From assembly GCA_913050215.1 (NCBI GenBank), contig CAJXBG010000033.1:1-36184 (forward strand): DNA of 36,184 nt, in the 5' to 3' direction. The notes under the pieces are model-generated. The model was given only the letters and a program-made list of their open reading frames with translations. It made no database searches and was not told where the DNA came from. How positions within the stretch are numbered: the first letter of the stretch is position 1; each line of letters opens with the position of its first letter. This document shows positions 24,760-33,100 of this stretch, piece by piece. The position numbers were made by a program, and so were the translations under genes. This DNA is from an uncultured Gammaproteobacteria bacterium (GTDB taxonomy: Bacteria; Pseudomonadota; Gammaproteobacteria; Pseudomonadales; Azotimanducaceae).

Positions 24760-25596
24760 CTAGATCACATAGGCATCACCAGATGCGCGCACTGTGATTT
24801 CCGAAATCGATACTCCCCAAGGTTGATTGATAGCGTAGATAATCTGGTCAGCAAGATATTCCGGTTCAAGCGCCCAATACTGGATATTATTGCTGTCCAT
24901 GTCTTCTGAAGACAAAGCGCCTTCTGCCGCTGCAGCAAACTTCCCCATATACTCGGGTGCGTTCGAACCAAGAATGCCGGAAACTGCTTCCGGGTTTACC
25001 ACACCGGTTCCCAAGGCCGTAGCAGGCACGCCCGTAGGTTTCACAGTGGTCACCTTGATTTTACCCAGAGATTCCTGACGCAGGGATTCCGTTAGGAAAG
25101 CCACGGCTGCCTTGGTCGCCCCGTAGACACCACCACCGGTGACGGGATGATTACCATAGATAGAGGAGATGTTAATTATGTGGCCACGGCCCTGTTTCAT
25201 CATCGCGTCGTGGGTCGCTGCTATGCCATTTAGCACACCTTTGAAATTAATATCTATGCAGCGGTCCCATGCATCGTGCGCAGATTCATGGTCTCTAAAA
25301 AATGCTAGCGGCATCACACCGGCGTTATTGATCATCACATCCACTCGACCAAATGTTTCAACCGCGTGATTAACCAACGCCCGCATTTCTGATCTCACAG
25401 TAACATCGACTTTCAAGCCTGAAACGCGCGCGCCTTGCGCTTTAAGCGGCTCAATCACCTCGCTCAAGGCAGCTTCATTGATGTCTCCGGCGACCACGCT
25501 GGCGCCCAATGCCGTTGCTTTTTCACTAAGGAGCTTACCGAAGCCGCTCGCGGCACCGGTAACAACAATCACTTTGTCTTCAACATAATTACTCAT
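24760..25596 (-). CDS. Short-chain dehydrogenase/reductase (SDR)
   Basis: 278 residues with the classical SDR layout: cofactor motif VTGAASGFGKLL (TGxxxGxG), Asp at GDINEAAL suggesting NAD(H) preference, NNAGVMP, and a catalytic Ser-Tyr-Lys set in NISSIYGNHPVTGGGVYGATKAAVAF. It oxidises or reduces an alcohol/ketone in the cytosol. The start has a strong AAGGAAGGAAG ribosome-binding site and lies 12 bp after the stop of the MBL-fold gene, so the two form an operon. Substrate not predictable; hydroxylated lipid intermediates would suit the context. Confidence 0.92.
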   Translation of the reverse strand: MSNYVEDKVIVVTGAASGFGKLLSEKATALGASVVAGDINEAALSEVIEPLKAQGARVSGLKVDVTVRSEMRALVNHAVETFGRVDVMINNAGVMPLAFFRDHESAHDAWDRCIDINFKGVLNGIAATHDAMMKQGRGHIINISSIYGNHPVTGGGVYGATKAAVAFLTESLRQESLGKIKVTTVKPTGVPATALGTGVVNPEAVSGILGSNAPEYMGKFAAAAEGALSSEDMDSNNIQYWALEPEYLADQIIYAINQPWGVSISEITVRASGDAYVI

Positions 25597-25608
25597 ACTT
25601 CCTTCCTT

Positions 25609-26961
25609 CTAACTGTCATCTTCGGGCGAGCACCAGGAAAGCTGCCCGGCTTGTAGTAACTCAGCTGACGAATGATATAGCGCCTTTGAAACGTAGGGTC
25701 GTATTTCTTTAGCACGGCGCCGGCAGAGGTCGGCTTTCAGCGCCCGAGCCCGCAGCACCGTCTCATCTACCGTACCGGCGTTGGCAATAAGATCAACAAC
25801 ATGCAAAGCCAACTGGACATGACCTTCATCTCGGAGCACCTCTGCGCGTTTAATGACGGCCTCCGGATCTGTTATCGCCGACAGCACAGCATCACCTGCA
25901 TCATTGATGCTCTCAGGATGAAGGGATGTCGGATTGCGGTCCCACCAGCCGTTCTCCTCACGATAGATATCTCGTACGATATACTCTGGCGCGCCATAGC
26001 GTGCTTTCATGTATTCTAGCTGCTGCAAGTCTTCGGGATAGGCGATGTCTTCCAGAATTTCCCCTTCACTCATACCTCGGTTCATTCGAGTCACCACTTC
26101 ACGCCGAAACCATCGCAAGCGTTCAGCGGTTGCTGATAAGCGTTTATGGACCTCCTTCGGATCATCGATCATCGGCCCGAACTCCTGAACCAGGATCTTC
26201 GCGCCCAACGAGGCCATTAGCTCGCAAGACTCCGCCCACCGGATGGTAAAACGCTGTGTTCGCAAGGGTGTGCCGATATTCGGAATAGTTGTGCCCGGGA
26301 AGGCAGCACCGGCATACAGGACTTCATCATCCGGCAGCCACATAGCAATACAGTCGTCTGTCTCTGATGGCACCCATAACAATTCAACCCGTCGGCCCTT
26401 GAGTGGCAGCATCATCCTCGAAGTAAATGTCATCTCAGGATCGCGCATCGTGAATTTAATCTTGGCGCCAGGAAACTGCATCGCTGCCAGTTTCTGCTGC
26501 AAGCCCTTGGTTTCACGATATCGAATGTAGCGTTTACGGCAATTCTCATGGGCGACTAAAATCGGCGCGGTCTCACCACGAGACTCATTATGGGTAATCC
26601 AGTCATCCGCCCCATCGTTGTAACCGAGATGGCCGTGCGAATAACAGATCATTTGCACCGGCTTGTCGGTTACCGACCTTAACGCTTCGATCATTTTTGA
26701 GGTAGCGCCACGACCCGGCCCCGAGTCCATGAGAACGATACCTTCTTCTCCCTCCACCGCCAGCGCGTTACCCTGAGCAGGTAGAATATATATGCCGGGC
26801 AAAACCTCTCGAAAACCCTCGGCACCCTCAAGAATATTTTTTGTTTTTCCTTTCTTTTCCTCGCTCACTCGTTCTTTGCTCCACAAATTCACTGCGTTCA
26901 CCATATCACGGTTGCTCACCGAGGTGCGCTGCGGGTTGAGTGTCGGCCAGTGTTTGATCAT
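25609..26961 (-). CDS. Metallo-beta-lactamase-fold, alkylsulfatase-like protein with altered metal site
   Basis: 450 residues from the ATG at 26961 (a TTG at 27000 would overlap the divergent gene's start). The MBL domain has VLPGIYILPAQGNALAVEGEEGIVLMDSGPGRG, and the C-terminal part has the alkylsulfatase dimerisation pattern (APEYIVRDIYREENGWWDRNPTSLHPE, then an HVQLALHVVDLI helix pair). The HxHxDH motif is changed to His109-Gly-His111-Leu-Gly113-Tyr114, losing Asp and one His, and the usual final GHG region reads LVQEFGPMI. It may therefore bind metal differently or not be a classical sulfatase. In an operon with the SDR gene and divergent from PhyH with only 38 bp between. Substrate unknown. 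Confidence 0.8.
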   Translation of the reverse strand: MIKHWPTLNPQRTSVSNRDMVNAVNLWSKERVSEEKKGKTKNILEGAEGFREVLPGIYILPAQGNALAVEGEEGIVLMDSGPGRGATSKMIEALRSVTDKPVQMICYSHGHLGYNDGADDWITHNESRGETAPILVAHENCRKRYIRYRETKGLQQKLAAMQFPGAKIKFTMRDPEMTFTSRMMLPLKGRRVELLWVPSETDDCIAMWLPDDEVLYAGAAFPGTTIPNIGTPLRTQRFTIRWAESCELMASLGAKILVQEFGPMIDDPKEVHKRLSATAERLRWFRREVVTRMNRGMSEGEILEDIAYPEDLQQLEYMKARYGAPEYIVRDIYREENGWWDRNPTSLHPESINDAGDAVLSAITDPEAVIKRAEVLRDEGHVQLALHVVDLIANAGTVDETVLRARALKADLCRRRAKEIRPYVSKALYHSSAELLQAGQLSWCSPEDDS

Positions 26962-26999
26962 GTATGCTGTCGCTAAACATGAGACTAATGGAGGCGCCA

Positions 27000-27794
27000 A
27001 TGGACATCCCTATTTTCACGAGCAGCGCTGTTACAGAGCAAATGCTTTCAGCCTTTGATCATGCAGGATGCATGGTCGTCACGGGTTTACTAAATGAGCA
27101 GGAGAGAAAATCGATCAGCGCAGAATTAGCGCCTCACATGGCCAATGTTCGCGTGGTAGAGGAGGATGACCCAGAACAGTTCTACCCCGCCCGCACGCGT
27201 CGCACGACGGCGCTATTAACACGATCAAATACCGTCGCCGAGCAACTGGTACCACACCCAATTTCAACCGGTGTTTGCGATAGATTTCTGTTACCTAACG
27301 GCGAGTTTGGTTATCAACTACACGTGACCGCAGCACTCGAAGTGGGACCAGGCGCCAGAGAGCAGGTGCTTCACCGCGAGGAAGACTCTTTTACCTTCTT
27401 CCCTGTGCCAAGGCCAAATTTGATCGTTGCTAGCATGTGGGCTATTTCTGATTTCAGATCGGACAATGGCGCCACGCTCATTGTACCTGGAAGCCATAAA
27501 TGGCCGACGGAACGCGTGCCGGAAAGTCACGAGATTGTGCCGGCTGAAATGCCCGCGGGATCGGTCTTGTTCTGGTCAGGAGGGCTGTTACATGGTGCTG
27601 GTGCGAACACATCGCAAGATTGGCGTTACGGGGTCATATTGACCTATTCACTGGGATGGTTGCGACAAGAAGAAAACCAGTATTTAGATGTACCTGCCGA
27701 ACAGGTCGCGAGGTTATCGCCAAAAGTTAAACAGATTGCCGGATTTGAGATGTACCGCGCACTGGGGTTTCATGATCCTTCTAGCGGTTCTTAA
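27000..27794 (+). CDS. Phytanoyl-CoA dioxygenase (PhyH) family protein
   Basis: 264 residues from the ATG at 27000, chosen because GGAGG stands 5 bp before it; the frame is open back to 26964. PhyH features: FDHAGCMVVTGLLNEQERKSI at the N-terminus, the metal triad His125-x-Glu127 (LHREEDSF) and His198 (LLHGAGANTS), and Arg209 (DWRYGVILTYSLGWLRQEENQ) for 2-oxoglutarate. The carboxylate ligand is Glu where Asp is usual. It should be an Fe(II)/2-oxoglutarate-dependent hydroxylase of a lipid or small organic acid. An acyl-CoA dehydrogenase gene follows 123 bp later on the same strand, and the SDR/MBL operon is divergent. Confidence 0.87.
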   Translation: MDIPIFTSSAVTEQMLSAFDHAGCMVVTGLLNEQERKSISAELAPHMANVRVVEEDDPEQFYPARTRRTTALLTRSNTVAEQLVPHPISTGVCDRFLLPNGEFGYQLHVTAALEVGPGAREQVLHREEDSFTFFPVPRPNLIVASMWAISDFRSDNGATLIVPGSHKWPTERVPESHEIVPAEMPAGSVLFWSGGLLHGAGANTSQDWRYGVILTYSLGWLRQEENQYLDVPAEQVARLSPKVKQIAGFEMYRALGFHDPSSGS

Positions 27795-27917
27795 TGGGTG
27801 CGCGCTTTAACGATACGTTTTTCAAGCGCAGGATTAACACACCCCGTAACATAGGCCCTGTGCTTTCGAACGCCAATAGGCCTTTTTAAAAATCACTATT
27901 TTCAGAGACGTGACACC

Positions 27918-29063
27918 ATGGACATGAGTTTTCCACCCGATACAGACGCCTTTCGTACGGAGGTACGATCTTTCTTTGCAAACGACTACCCGAAGGACTT
28001 AATTGCGAAAGCTGCAAGTGGTGACCCACTCGATAAAGCAGACTATCAAAAGTCCGAACAAGCCTTATCTGAAAAAGGATGGTTATGCGTGAACTGGCCA
28101 GAAGATGCTGGCGGTCCAGGTTGGGACGTGACCAAAAAGTTTATCTACGATGAGGAACTGGAACTCGCCGGGGCAATTAGCCCTGTTCCCATGGGTGTCA
28201 TTTACGTAGGGCCTGTGATTGTGGCTTTTGGTAATGACGAGCAAAAAATGCGCTGGTTGCCGGGGATTCAGCAAAGCACTACTTTTTGGGCACAGGGATA
28301 TTCAGAGCCCGGCTCCGGGTCAGATCTTGCTTCGCTGCAGTGTCAGGCTAAGCGAGATGGCGATGATTACATTGTGAATGGCACGAAGATCTGGACTAGC
28401 TTAGCCCAACATGCGGATTGGATTTTTGCACTGGTAAGAACGAGTCATGAGGACGTCAAACAACAGGGCATTACGTTTCTTTGCGCACCCATGAATAGCC
28501 CCGGGATAGAGGTTCACCCGATCATCACGATTGATGGACGACACTCCCTCAACAGAGTGACATTCGATAACGTGCGCGTACCGGTACAAAATCGAATAGG
28601 AGAAGAAGGTCAGGGCTGGCATTACGCAAATTTTTTGCTGGGAAACGAGAGGACCTCTTACGCGCATGTCGCGGGCAAACGCATGCAGATGGCTGCGATT
28701 GAGCAGTTTATGGAGAGCATTGGTGAGCAAGACCACCAAGCACAGTTCAACGAGCTTTCCGTGCGATTGGACACGCTGGATGTCACCGTGCTTCGTGTAT
28801 TAGCCACCGTCGCCAATGGTGAGTCTCCAGGAAACGAATCTTCAATCTTGAAAATTATGGCAACAGAACTTGCGCAAGACATCACCGAACTTGGCATGGT
28901 TGTAAGGCAGTATGCGAGTATTGCCAGTTTTAGTGCCGAAATGCCGGACAGAGCTGGGGCGAAAGCGATGGTTGACTATCTGGGTACAAGGTCCCAATCA
29001 ATCTATGGTGGCTCTAACGAAATTCAAAAGAACATCATCGCCAAACGCGTGCTTGGACTTTAA
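27918..29063 (+). CDS. Acyl-CoA dehydrogenase
   Basis: 381 residues. Signatures: WLCVNWPEDAGGPGWDVTKKFIYDEELELAG, FWAQGYSEPGSGSDLASLQ, GTKIWTSLAQHADWIFALVRTS, NFLLGNERTSYAHVAG, and C-terminal SIYGGSNEIQKNIIAKRVLGL. As in the protein encoded at 15757, the YEG Glu is Gly and the ER pair (NERTS) offers the alternative base. The two are close paralogues, but no small partner subunit is encoded beside this one; it could be homomeric or share the partner from 16934. FAD flavoprotein, first step of beta-oxidation of an unknown acyl-CoA. Followed 61 bp later by the GFA gene. Confidence 0.92.
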   Translation: MDMSFPPDTDAFRTEVRSFFANDYPKDLIAKAASGDPLDKADYQKSEQALSEKGWLCVNWPEDAGGPGWDVTKKFIYDEELELAGAISPVPMGVIYVGPVIVAFGNDEQKMRWLPGIQQSTTFWAQGYSEPGSGSDLASLQCQAKRDGDDYIVNGTKIWTSLAQHADWIFALVRTSHEDVKQQGITFLCAPMNSPGIEVHPIITIDGRHSLNRVTFDNVRVPVQNRIGEEGQGWHYANFLLGNERTSYAHVAGKRMQMAAIEQFMESIGEQDHQAQFNELSVRLDTLDVTVLRVLATVANGESPGNESSILKIMATELAQDITELGMVVRQYASIASFSAEMPDRAGAKAMVDYLGTRSQSIYGGSNEIQKNIIAKRVLGL

Positions 29064-29124
29064 CTGGCCTACTTAGCTTTCGTTCGAGTAGCAAATAGAC
29101 TTTTGAAAATTTTGAGGAATGTAA

Positions 29125-29514
29125 ATGACGACAACAACGCTAGCGCTCGAATCCTGGGCAACAGGTGGCTGTCATTGCGGCAAGGTACGGTTCAAAGTTT
29201 GGATAGAGCGTTTGGCAGTCATCGAGTGTAATTGTTCTATCTGCTTAAAGAAGGGTTTCATTAACATTATCGCAAAACCCGAGCACTTTGAACTTACCCA
29301 AGGCGAGGAAAACCTAGCAACCTATCAATTCAATACAATGGTCGCAGAGCACAGGTTTTGCAAAACCTGTGGTATCCATACTCATACTCGCCCACGGTCA
29401 CACCCTGATGCTTATGATATTAATGCGCGCTGCCTCGACGCAGACATCACAACACTGAACATCACGCCTTTTGATGGTCAAAATTGGGAAGCTAACGTCG
29501 AGTCAATTCAGTAG
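29125..29514 (+). CDS. GFA / CENP-V family zinc protein
   Basis: 129 residues. Zinc-binding cysteines are in the three family blocks: GGCHCGKVRFKV, CNCSICLKKGF and RFCKTCGIHTHTRPRSHP. The family includes glutathione-dependent formaldehyde-activating enzyme (Gfa) and many uncharacterised small zinc proteins, so formaldehyde chemistry is possible but unproven. The GAGGAATG box precedes the ATG. It is likely cotranscribed with the acyl-CoA dehydrogenase 61 bp upstream. Its stop codon directly abuts the stop of the convergent carotenoid oxygenase gene. Confidence 0.88.
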   Translation: MTTTTLALESWATGGCHCGKVRFKVWIERLAVIECNCSICLKKGFINIIAKPEHFELTQGEENLATYQFNTMVAEHRFCKTCGIHTHTRPRSHPDAYDINARCLDADITTLNITPFDGQNWEANVESIQ

Positions 29515-30945
29515 TCAGCCGTTATTCTGTCGCCAGTTACCGTGAAAACCCACGGGAATTCGATGTTCCAACTGCGCTGTGGCAACGGGGCCTGCGTCTA
29601 TATTTTTCGCATCCAGAATATGTAAAGCACTGCGTTCACTTGGCAAATCTGTCACTACCGAGAGCAGATATCCATCACCCTCTACCGCGTCCTCAGCCCG
29701 TGGCACAAAGATGGGTTCAGAAGTAAACGTGGTTCTTCGATCACCGAAGGCATACTTTTTTGTCTTACCGGTCACATGATCGATATGCCCAATACAATTA
29801 TACATAGGACCCTCGTCAGCATCGGGTGAGGCATAGTAGCCGTGTCGATATTCTCGAGTCGCATATCGAGGGTCGACAACCGGAAACTCTGATCTATTCT
29901 CATCTATTTGCGAAGTACTGAACGTTGGAGAACTCAGACTCATGTCAATCGTCCAACGGTTCAACACTGCCTCGGTGTCTTCGGTCTCTTTGCCGTCCGC
30001 CGTCGGAAATAGTGGTGCATGGTCAAACTGGCAGCTGTCAACGAAGATCTTGCCATCCCTGTCGTACCCATTCATGAAGTGGAAAACAAAGAAAGGATCA
30101 CACTCGACCCATTGAATATTTTCAGCGGAACCACCGACCCGCGGTAAGATGCCAATTGATGCTCCTTTCTCCGGTTCCCAAGCAAACGGCGGCTGACCCT
30201 GCATGGCACGGTCCATACTGCCGGTTAGCGGAAAGATCGGGAAAAGGATGTAATTTTCGGTGACCACAAAATCATGCACCATCGCCGAGTAGGGCGTTGG
30301 AATAATGTAAGACTCTGTCAGCACACCCTCCTTATTCACCTTGTGGACAGCAACATCTGCCTCGAAAGGACCGGTCGCCATATAAGCAAAGAATACGAGC
30401 TCCCCATTCACCGGATCAAGCTTGGGATGCGCCGTCATGGCCGTATTGAGTTTTCCCTGATAATCATGAGAGCCAATGGAATCTAGTGTTATCGGGTCAA
30501 CTTGAAAGGGTCGATGACCTTCTTCGAGGATAAGCAATTTCCCCGCATGCCAAACACAAGCGGTGTTGGCTAGGCCTTCCTTGTCGTTGAGCAAAAACTC
30601 TAGATACCCTTCTTCACAATTGAACGGATTCATTGGGTCTATCAATGCCCGCCCTTTTTCTGCTTCCAGCTTAAATTTGGCGGTTTGTATCCACTGGTTT
30701 CGATAAGCAACAGAGCCGTTCTGAATATGAAAGGCATGCGTCATGCCATCGCCAGCAAACAGGTGATAATCACCCCGCGGTGTAAACTGAACATTAGGGC
30801 CATTTCGATAAAAGGACCCGCTCAAACAGTCAGGGACCTCTCCCGTCAGAGGCAGGCTATCAAAAGCATATTCGTGTCTGATGGGCGCAAAAGCACCCTG
30901 TAAAAACGGGTTGTCAGGTAACTCAAGTTTGGCCGCTGTTGTCAT
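29515..30945 (-). CDS. Carotenoid oxygenase (RPE65/CCD/lignostilbene dioxygenase family)
   Basis: 476 residues, standard length for bacterial carotenoid cleavage/lignostilbene dioxygenases. The N-terminus has LTGEVPDCLSGSFYRNGPNVQF and YHLFAGDGMTHAFHI. The four iron-binding histidines are visible: His173 (TAHPKLD), His224 (AMVHDFVV), His289 (FVFHFMNGYD) and His468 (VGFHGNW). It would cleave a C=C double bond of a carotenoid, apocarotenoid or stilbene with O2, in the cytosol or at the membrane surface. It is divergent from a TetR gene with TGTTTAC-type repeats in the 92-bp gap, so it is probably inducible. Which polyene it cleaves cannot be told. Confidence 0.93.
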   Translation of the reverse strand: MTTAAKLELPDNPFLQGAFAPIRHEYAFDSLPLTGEVPDCLSGSFYRNGPNVQFTPRGDYHLFAGDGMTHAFHIQNGSVAYRNQWIQTAKFKLEAEKGRALIDPMNPFNCEEGYLEFLLNDKEGLANTACVWHAGKLLILEEGHRPFQVDPITLDSIGSHDYQGKLNTAMTAHPKLDPVNGELVFFAYMATGPFEADVAVHKVNKEGVLTESYIIPTPYSAMVHDFVVTENYILFPIFPLTGSMDRAMQGQPPFAWEPEKGASIGILPRVGGSAENIQWVECDPFFVFHFMNGYDRDGKIFVDSCQFDHAPLFPTADGKETEDTEAVLNRWTIDMSLSSPTFSTSQIDENRSEFPVVDPRYATREYRHGYYASPDADEGPMYNCIGHIDHVTGKTKKYAFGDRRTTFTSEPIFVPRAEDAVEGDGYLLSVVTDLPSERSALHILDAKNIDAGPVATAQLEHRIPVGFHGNWRQNNG

Positions 30946-30964
30946 CGTCTTCTCTCGCGCGTAA

Positions 30965-31006
30965 ATGTTAACATTGTAAACACTAGCAAATGACTGCTAT
31001 GTTTAC
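30965..31006. promoter_or_regulatory. Operator region between carotenoid oxygenase and TetR genes
   Basis: Contains the perfect palindrome ATGTTAACAT (30965-30974) and inverted GTAAACA (30976-30982) / TGTTTAC (31000-31006), with AGCA/TGCT pairing inside it. A TTGTAA ... TATGTT pair (30974-31003, 18-bp spacer) could be the sigma-70 promoter for the TetR gene. The repeats overlap it, as expected for autoregulation and control of the divergent gene. Confidence 0.55.
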
Positions 31007-31037
31007 AAAGGAAACATAGAGAAGATAAACTGAATGT

Positions 31038-31685
31038 ATGAAAATTAGCGACCAAAAGGGCTCGGAAAAGAAACGCAGCTACCATCACGGAGATCTGCGT
31101 ACAGCGCTCATCGAATCAGCGCTGGATATTATCGAAGAATTAGGTCCTAGAAAGCTCACAGTACGAGAAGTCGCCCACAGGGCCGGGGTCTCACATGCTG
31201 CCCCCTATCGCCACTTTAAAGACAAAAACGAACTGATCAACGCAGTGGTTGAACGCGGTTTTGAACTGCTTCAAGAAACCATGGCTAGGGAACTTAACAC
31301 CGCGGGAGATGACGCGTTAGCTGCATTTGCGGCAAGTGGTCGCGCCTATCTAGCGTTCGGCCTAAAATATCCGGGGTATTACGGCGTCATGTTCAGCGGC
31401 GATCTTCTAGACCCAGATGGCAGTCAGACGCTACAACACACCAGCCATGCAGCGTTTGAACAGATGAAAACCACACTGGTCGATTGCCAAAAGCTTGGCA
31501 TTCTTCCCAAAGCTGACCCATCACTACAGGCTGTTTGGATCGTTTCGACCGTGCATGGCTACGTCTCTTTAGTCAATGAAAATCGACTCAATGCGCTGGT
31601 GGGCGACAACCATTCCATGAGCGAAGTTCAAAACTATATTGTCTCCGCGATATTTCAGGGGTTGGGCGGCAGCTCACCCGACTAA
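31038..31685 (+). CDS. TetR/AcrR family regulator, divergent from carotenoid oxygenase
   Basis: 215 residues. N-terminal HTH: RSYHHGDLRTALIESALDIIEEL, then RKLTVREVAHRAGVSHAAPYRHFKDKNELINAV. The C-terminal domain has FAASGRAYLAFGLKYPGYYGVMFSGDL, of the WHG-type TetR subgroup. A second ATG lies at 31034 out of frame; the 31038 start gives the family N-terminus. It probably represses the carotenoid oxygenase and itself through TGTTTAC-type sites in the gap. It is related to the regulator of the CYP153 operon (shared SYHHGDLR opening). Confidence 0.88.
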   Translation: MKISDQKGSEKKRSYHHGDLRTALIESALDIIEELGPRKLTVREVAHRAGVSHAAPYRHFKDKNELINAVVERGFELLQETMARELNTAGDDALAAFAASGRAYLAFGLKYPGYYGVMFSGDLLDPDGSQTLQHTSHAAFEQMKTTLVDCQKLGILPKADPSLQAVWIVSTVHGYVSLVNENRLNALVGDNHSMSEVQNYIVSAIFQGLGGSSPD

Positions 31686-31762
31686 CGACACGCGACATCG
31701 ATAGGTTATATCAGCACCACGCGGCCATCACTGGTGCAATACGACGGCTCTCCACAAGCCGA

Positions 31763-32824
31763 TTATAATTCGGGCCTTTCTGATTGCGTGCCTGGCGGTC
31801 GTCTCAATTCATCGTCTGTCCAGCCGACCATTTTCAACTGCGTCGCATTCAACTCAGGAACAGGAGGGAGCGTATATTTTTCCTTTATTCCCGGCGCGGA
31901 AACCTCCGGAAATTTGTCAGCATTAACCCAAACATCACTCCAATTAGTTGTCGAGGTGAGCTTTGACACTGCGGCCTTCCGGCGCGAAATAACGTCTTCG
32001 TTAGATTTAGATCGTGGCATCATACAAATCAAGCTGATTGCCCGAATCAGGGCATTTTTGTCTGGCGCAACAGCGTCAGTATTCGTCGGCGGGCTACTGC
32101 AATGGATTGTGCGTGAATCCCAGAGAAGCAAATCACCTGCTTCCATATGACAAGTGATCGGATTTGAATCAGCAAGCAGCGGATCATTATTAGGAAACCG
32201 AAAGTGATCAATTTGTGCGGGGATTCTTGCCAAGCGCTCGGTATACAGCTCGGATATTTGGTCATGCATCATATGACTGCCGGGGATAACAACGTTGCCA
32301 CCCGTATTCGGTGTTGTGGGTAAAAGATTAACCAGTCCCTGCACGCACTGCTTACCGGGCCTACCGAGAGGATGCTGATCTATGTGCAACCATGAACCTC
32401 CGAGCCCAGTTTTCCATTCAGGATTGAAACTCCAAGGTCGCCAGAGACTGACACCGTCAAAGCTGACAAGCAGTTCTTCGGTGTCCCAAACTGCCGCAAA
32501 AGACTGCCTAACATTCGGCACATCTCGAATATACCACTGCGCATCACACTGACCTATGCCGTGACCGGGTAAAATACCACCGTGCACCGCTGTCGGCCAA
32601 CGATCATTGTCCCAGGTATTGGGGTCATTTCTGTTTATCCCTGTGCCAAGCGCTTCAAGATAATCCCAGAGTTTAGAAACCGCAGTCGCAGCCTCGTCAT
32701 TCGTCAACGCATTGGCAATGACGACATAACCATGCTCATCCAGATAATCGATACTTTCTCTTGAACCTGGCTGGAATCGTGGTACGTGCTGATAGGTAAT
32801 TGGTAGATCGCTATTTTCTGGCAT
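31763..32824 (-). CDS. Phytanoyl-CoA dioxygenase (PhyH) family protein, larger form
   Basis: 353 residues from the ATG at 32824; an in-frame TTG six bases upstream is less likely. The 2-oxoglutarate oxygenase fold shows IDYLDEHGYVVIANALTNDEAATAV, the iron triad His147-Ile-Asp149 (WLHIDQHP) with His241 (RTIHCSSPP), and Arg261 (ALIRAISLICMMP) for 2-oxoglutarate. VNLLPTTPNTGGNVVIPGSH is the usual strand before the distal His. The canonical triad suggests an active hydroxylase. It is only distantly related to the PhyH at 27000. It converges with the TetR gene (77 bp apart) and has no obvious operon partner. Substrate unknown. Confidence 0.87.
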   Translation of the reverse strand: MPENSDLPITYQHVPRFQPGSRESIDYLDEHGYVVIANALTNDEAATAVSKLWDYLEALGTGINRNDPNTWDNDRWPTAVHGGILPGHGIGQCDAQWYIRDVPNVRQSFAAVWDTEELLVSFDGVSLWRPWSFNPEWKTGLGGSWLHIDQHPLGRPGKQCVQGLVNLLPTTPNTGGNVVIPGSHMMHDQISELYTERLARIPAQIDHFRFPNNDPLLADSNPITCHMEAGDLLLWDSRTIHCSSPPTNTDAVAPDKNALIRAISLICMMPRSKSNEDVISRRKAAVSKLTSTTNWSDVWVNADKFPEVSAPGIKEKYTLPPVPELNATQLKMVGWTDDELRRPPGTQSERPEL

Positions 32825-33100
32825 TATCAAATACTCAAATTAGTTGCGAATACCCGAGTATAAATACAACAACGTGCTGATTTCCACATTAAGAGAGCAA
32901 TTGCTGCGCTTCAACTGATAAAGCAACATCATAGCTATGCCTGTTCTCTCAATGCATGGATTGGGCTTGATGTTGCAGACAAGGCGAGAATATATCCTTA
33001 GCGCGCTTGCTGGAGACTGCGCAACCGGTTTAAAGCGGGTGTACATTTTACGCTGACGCCAACAACTCATCTATCACGATGAAGACATCGTAAAAGTGGC

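Noticed and set aside
31734-32150. Plus-strand frame of 138 residues
   Set aside because: Opposite the second PhyH gene, which has a complete iron triad on the minus strand.
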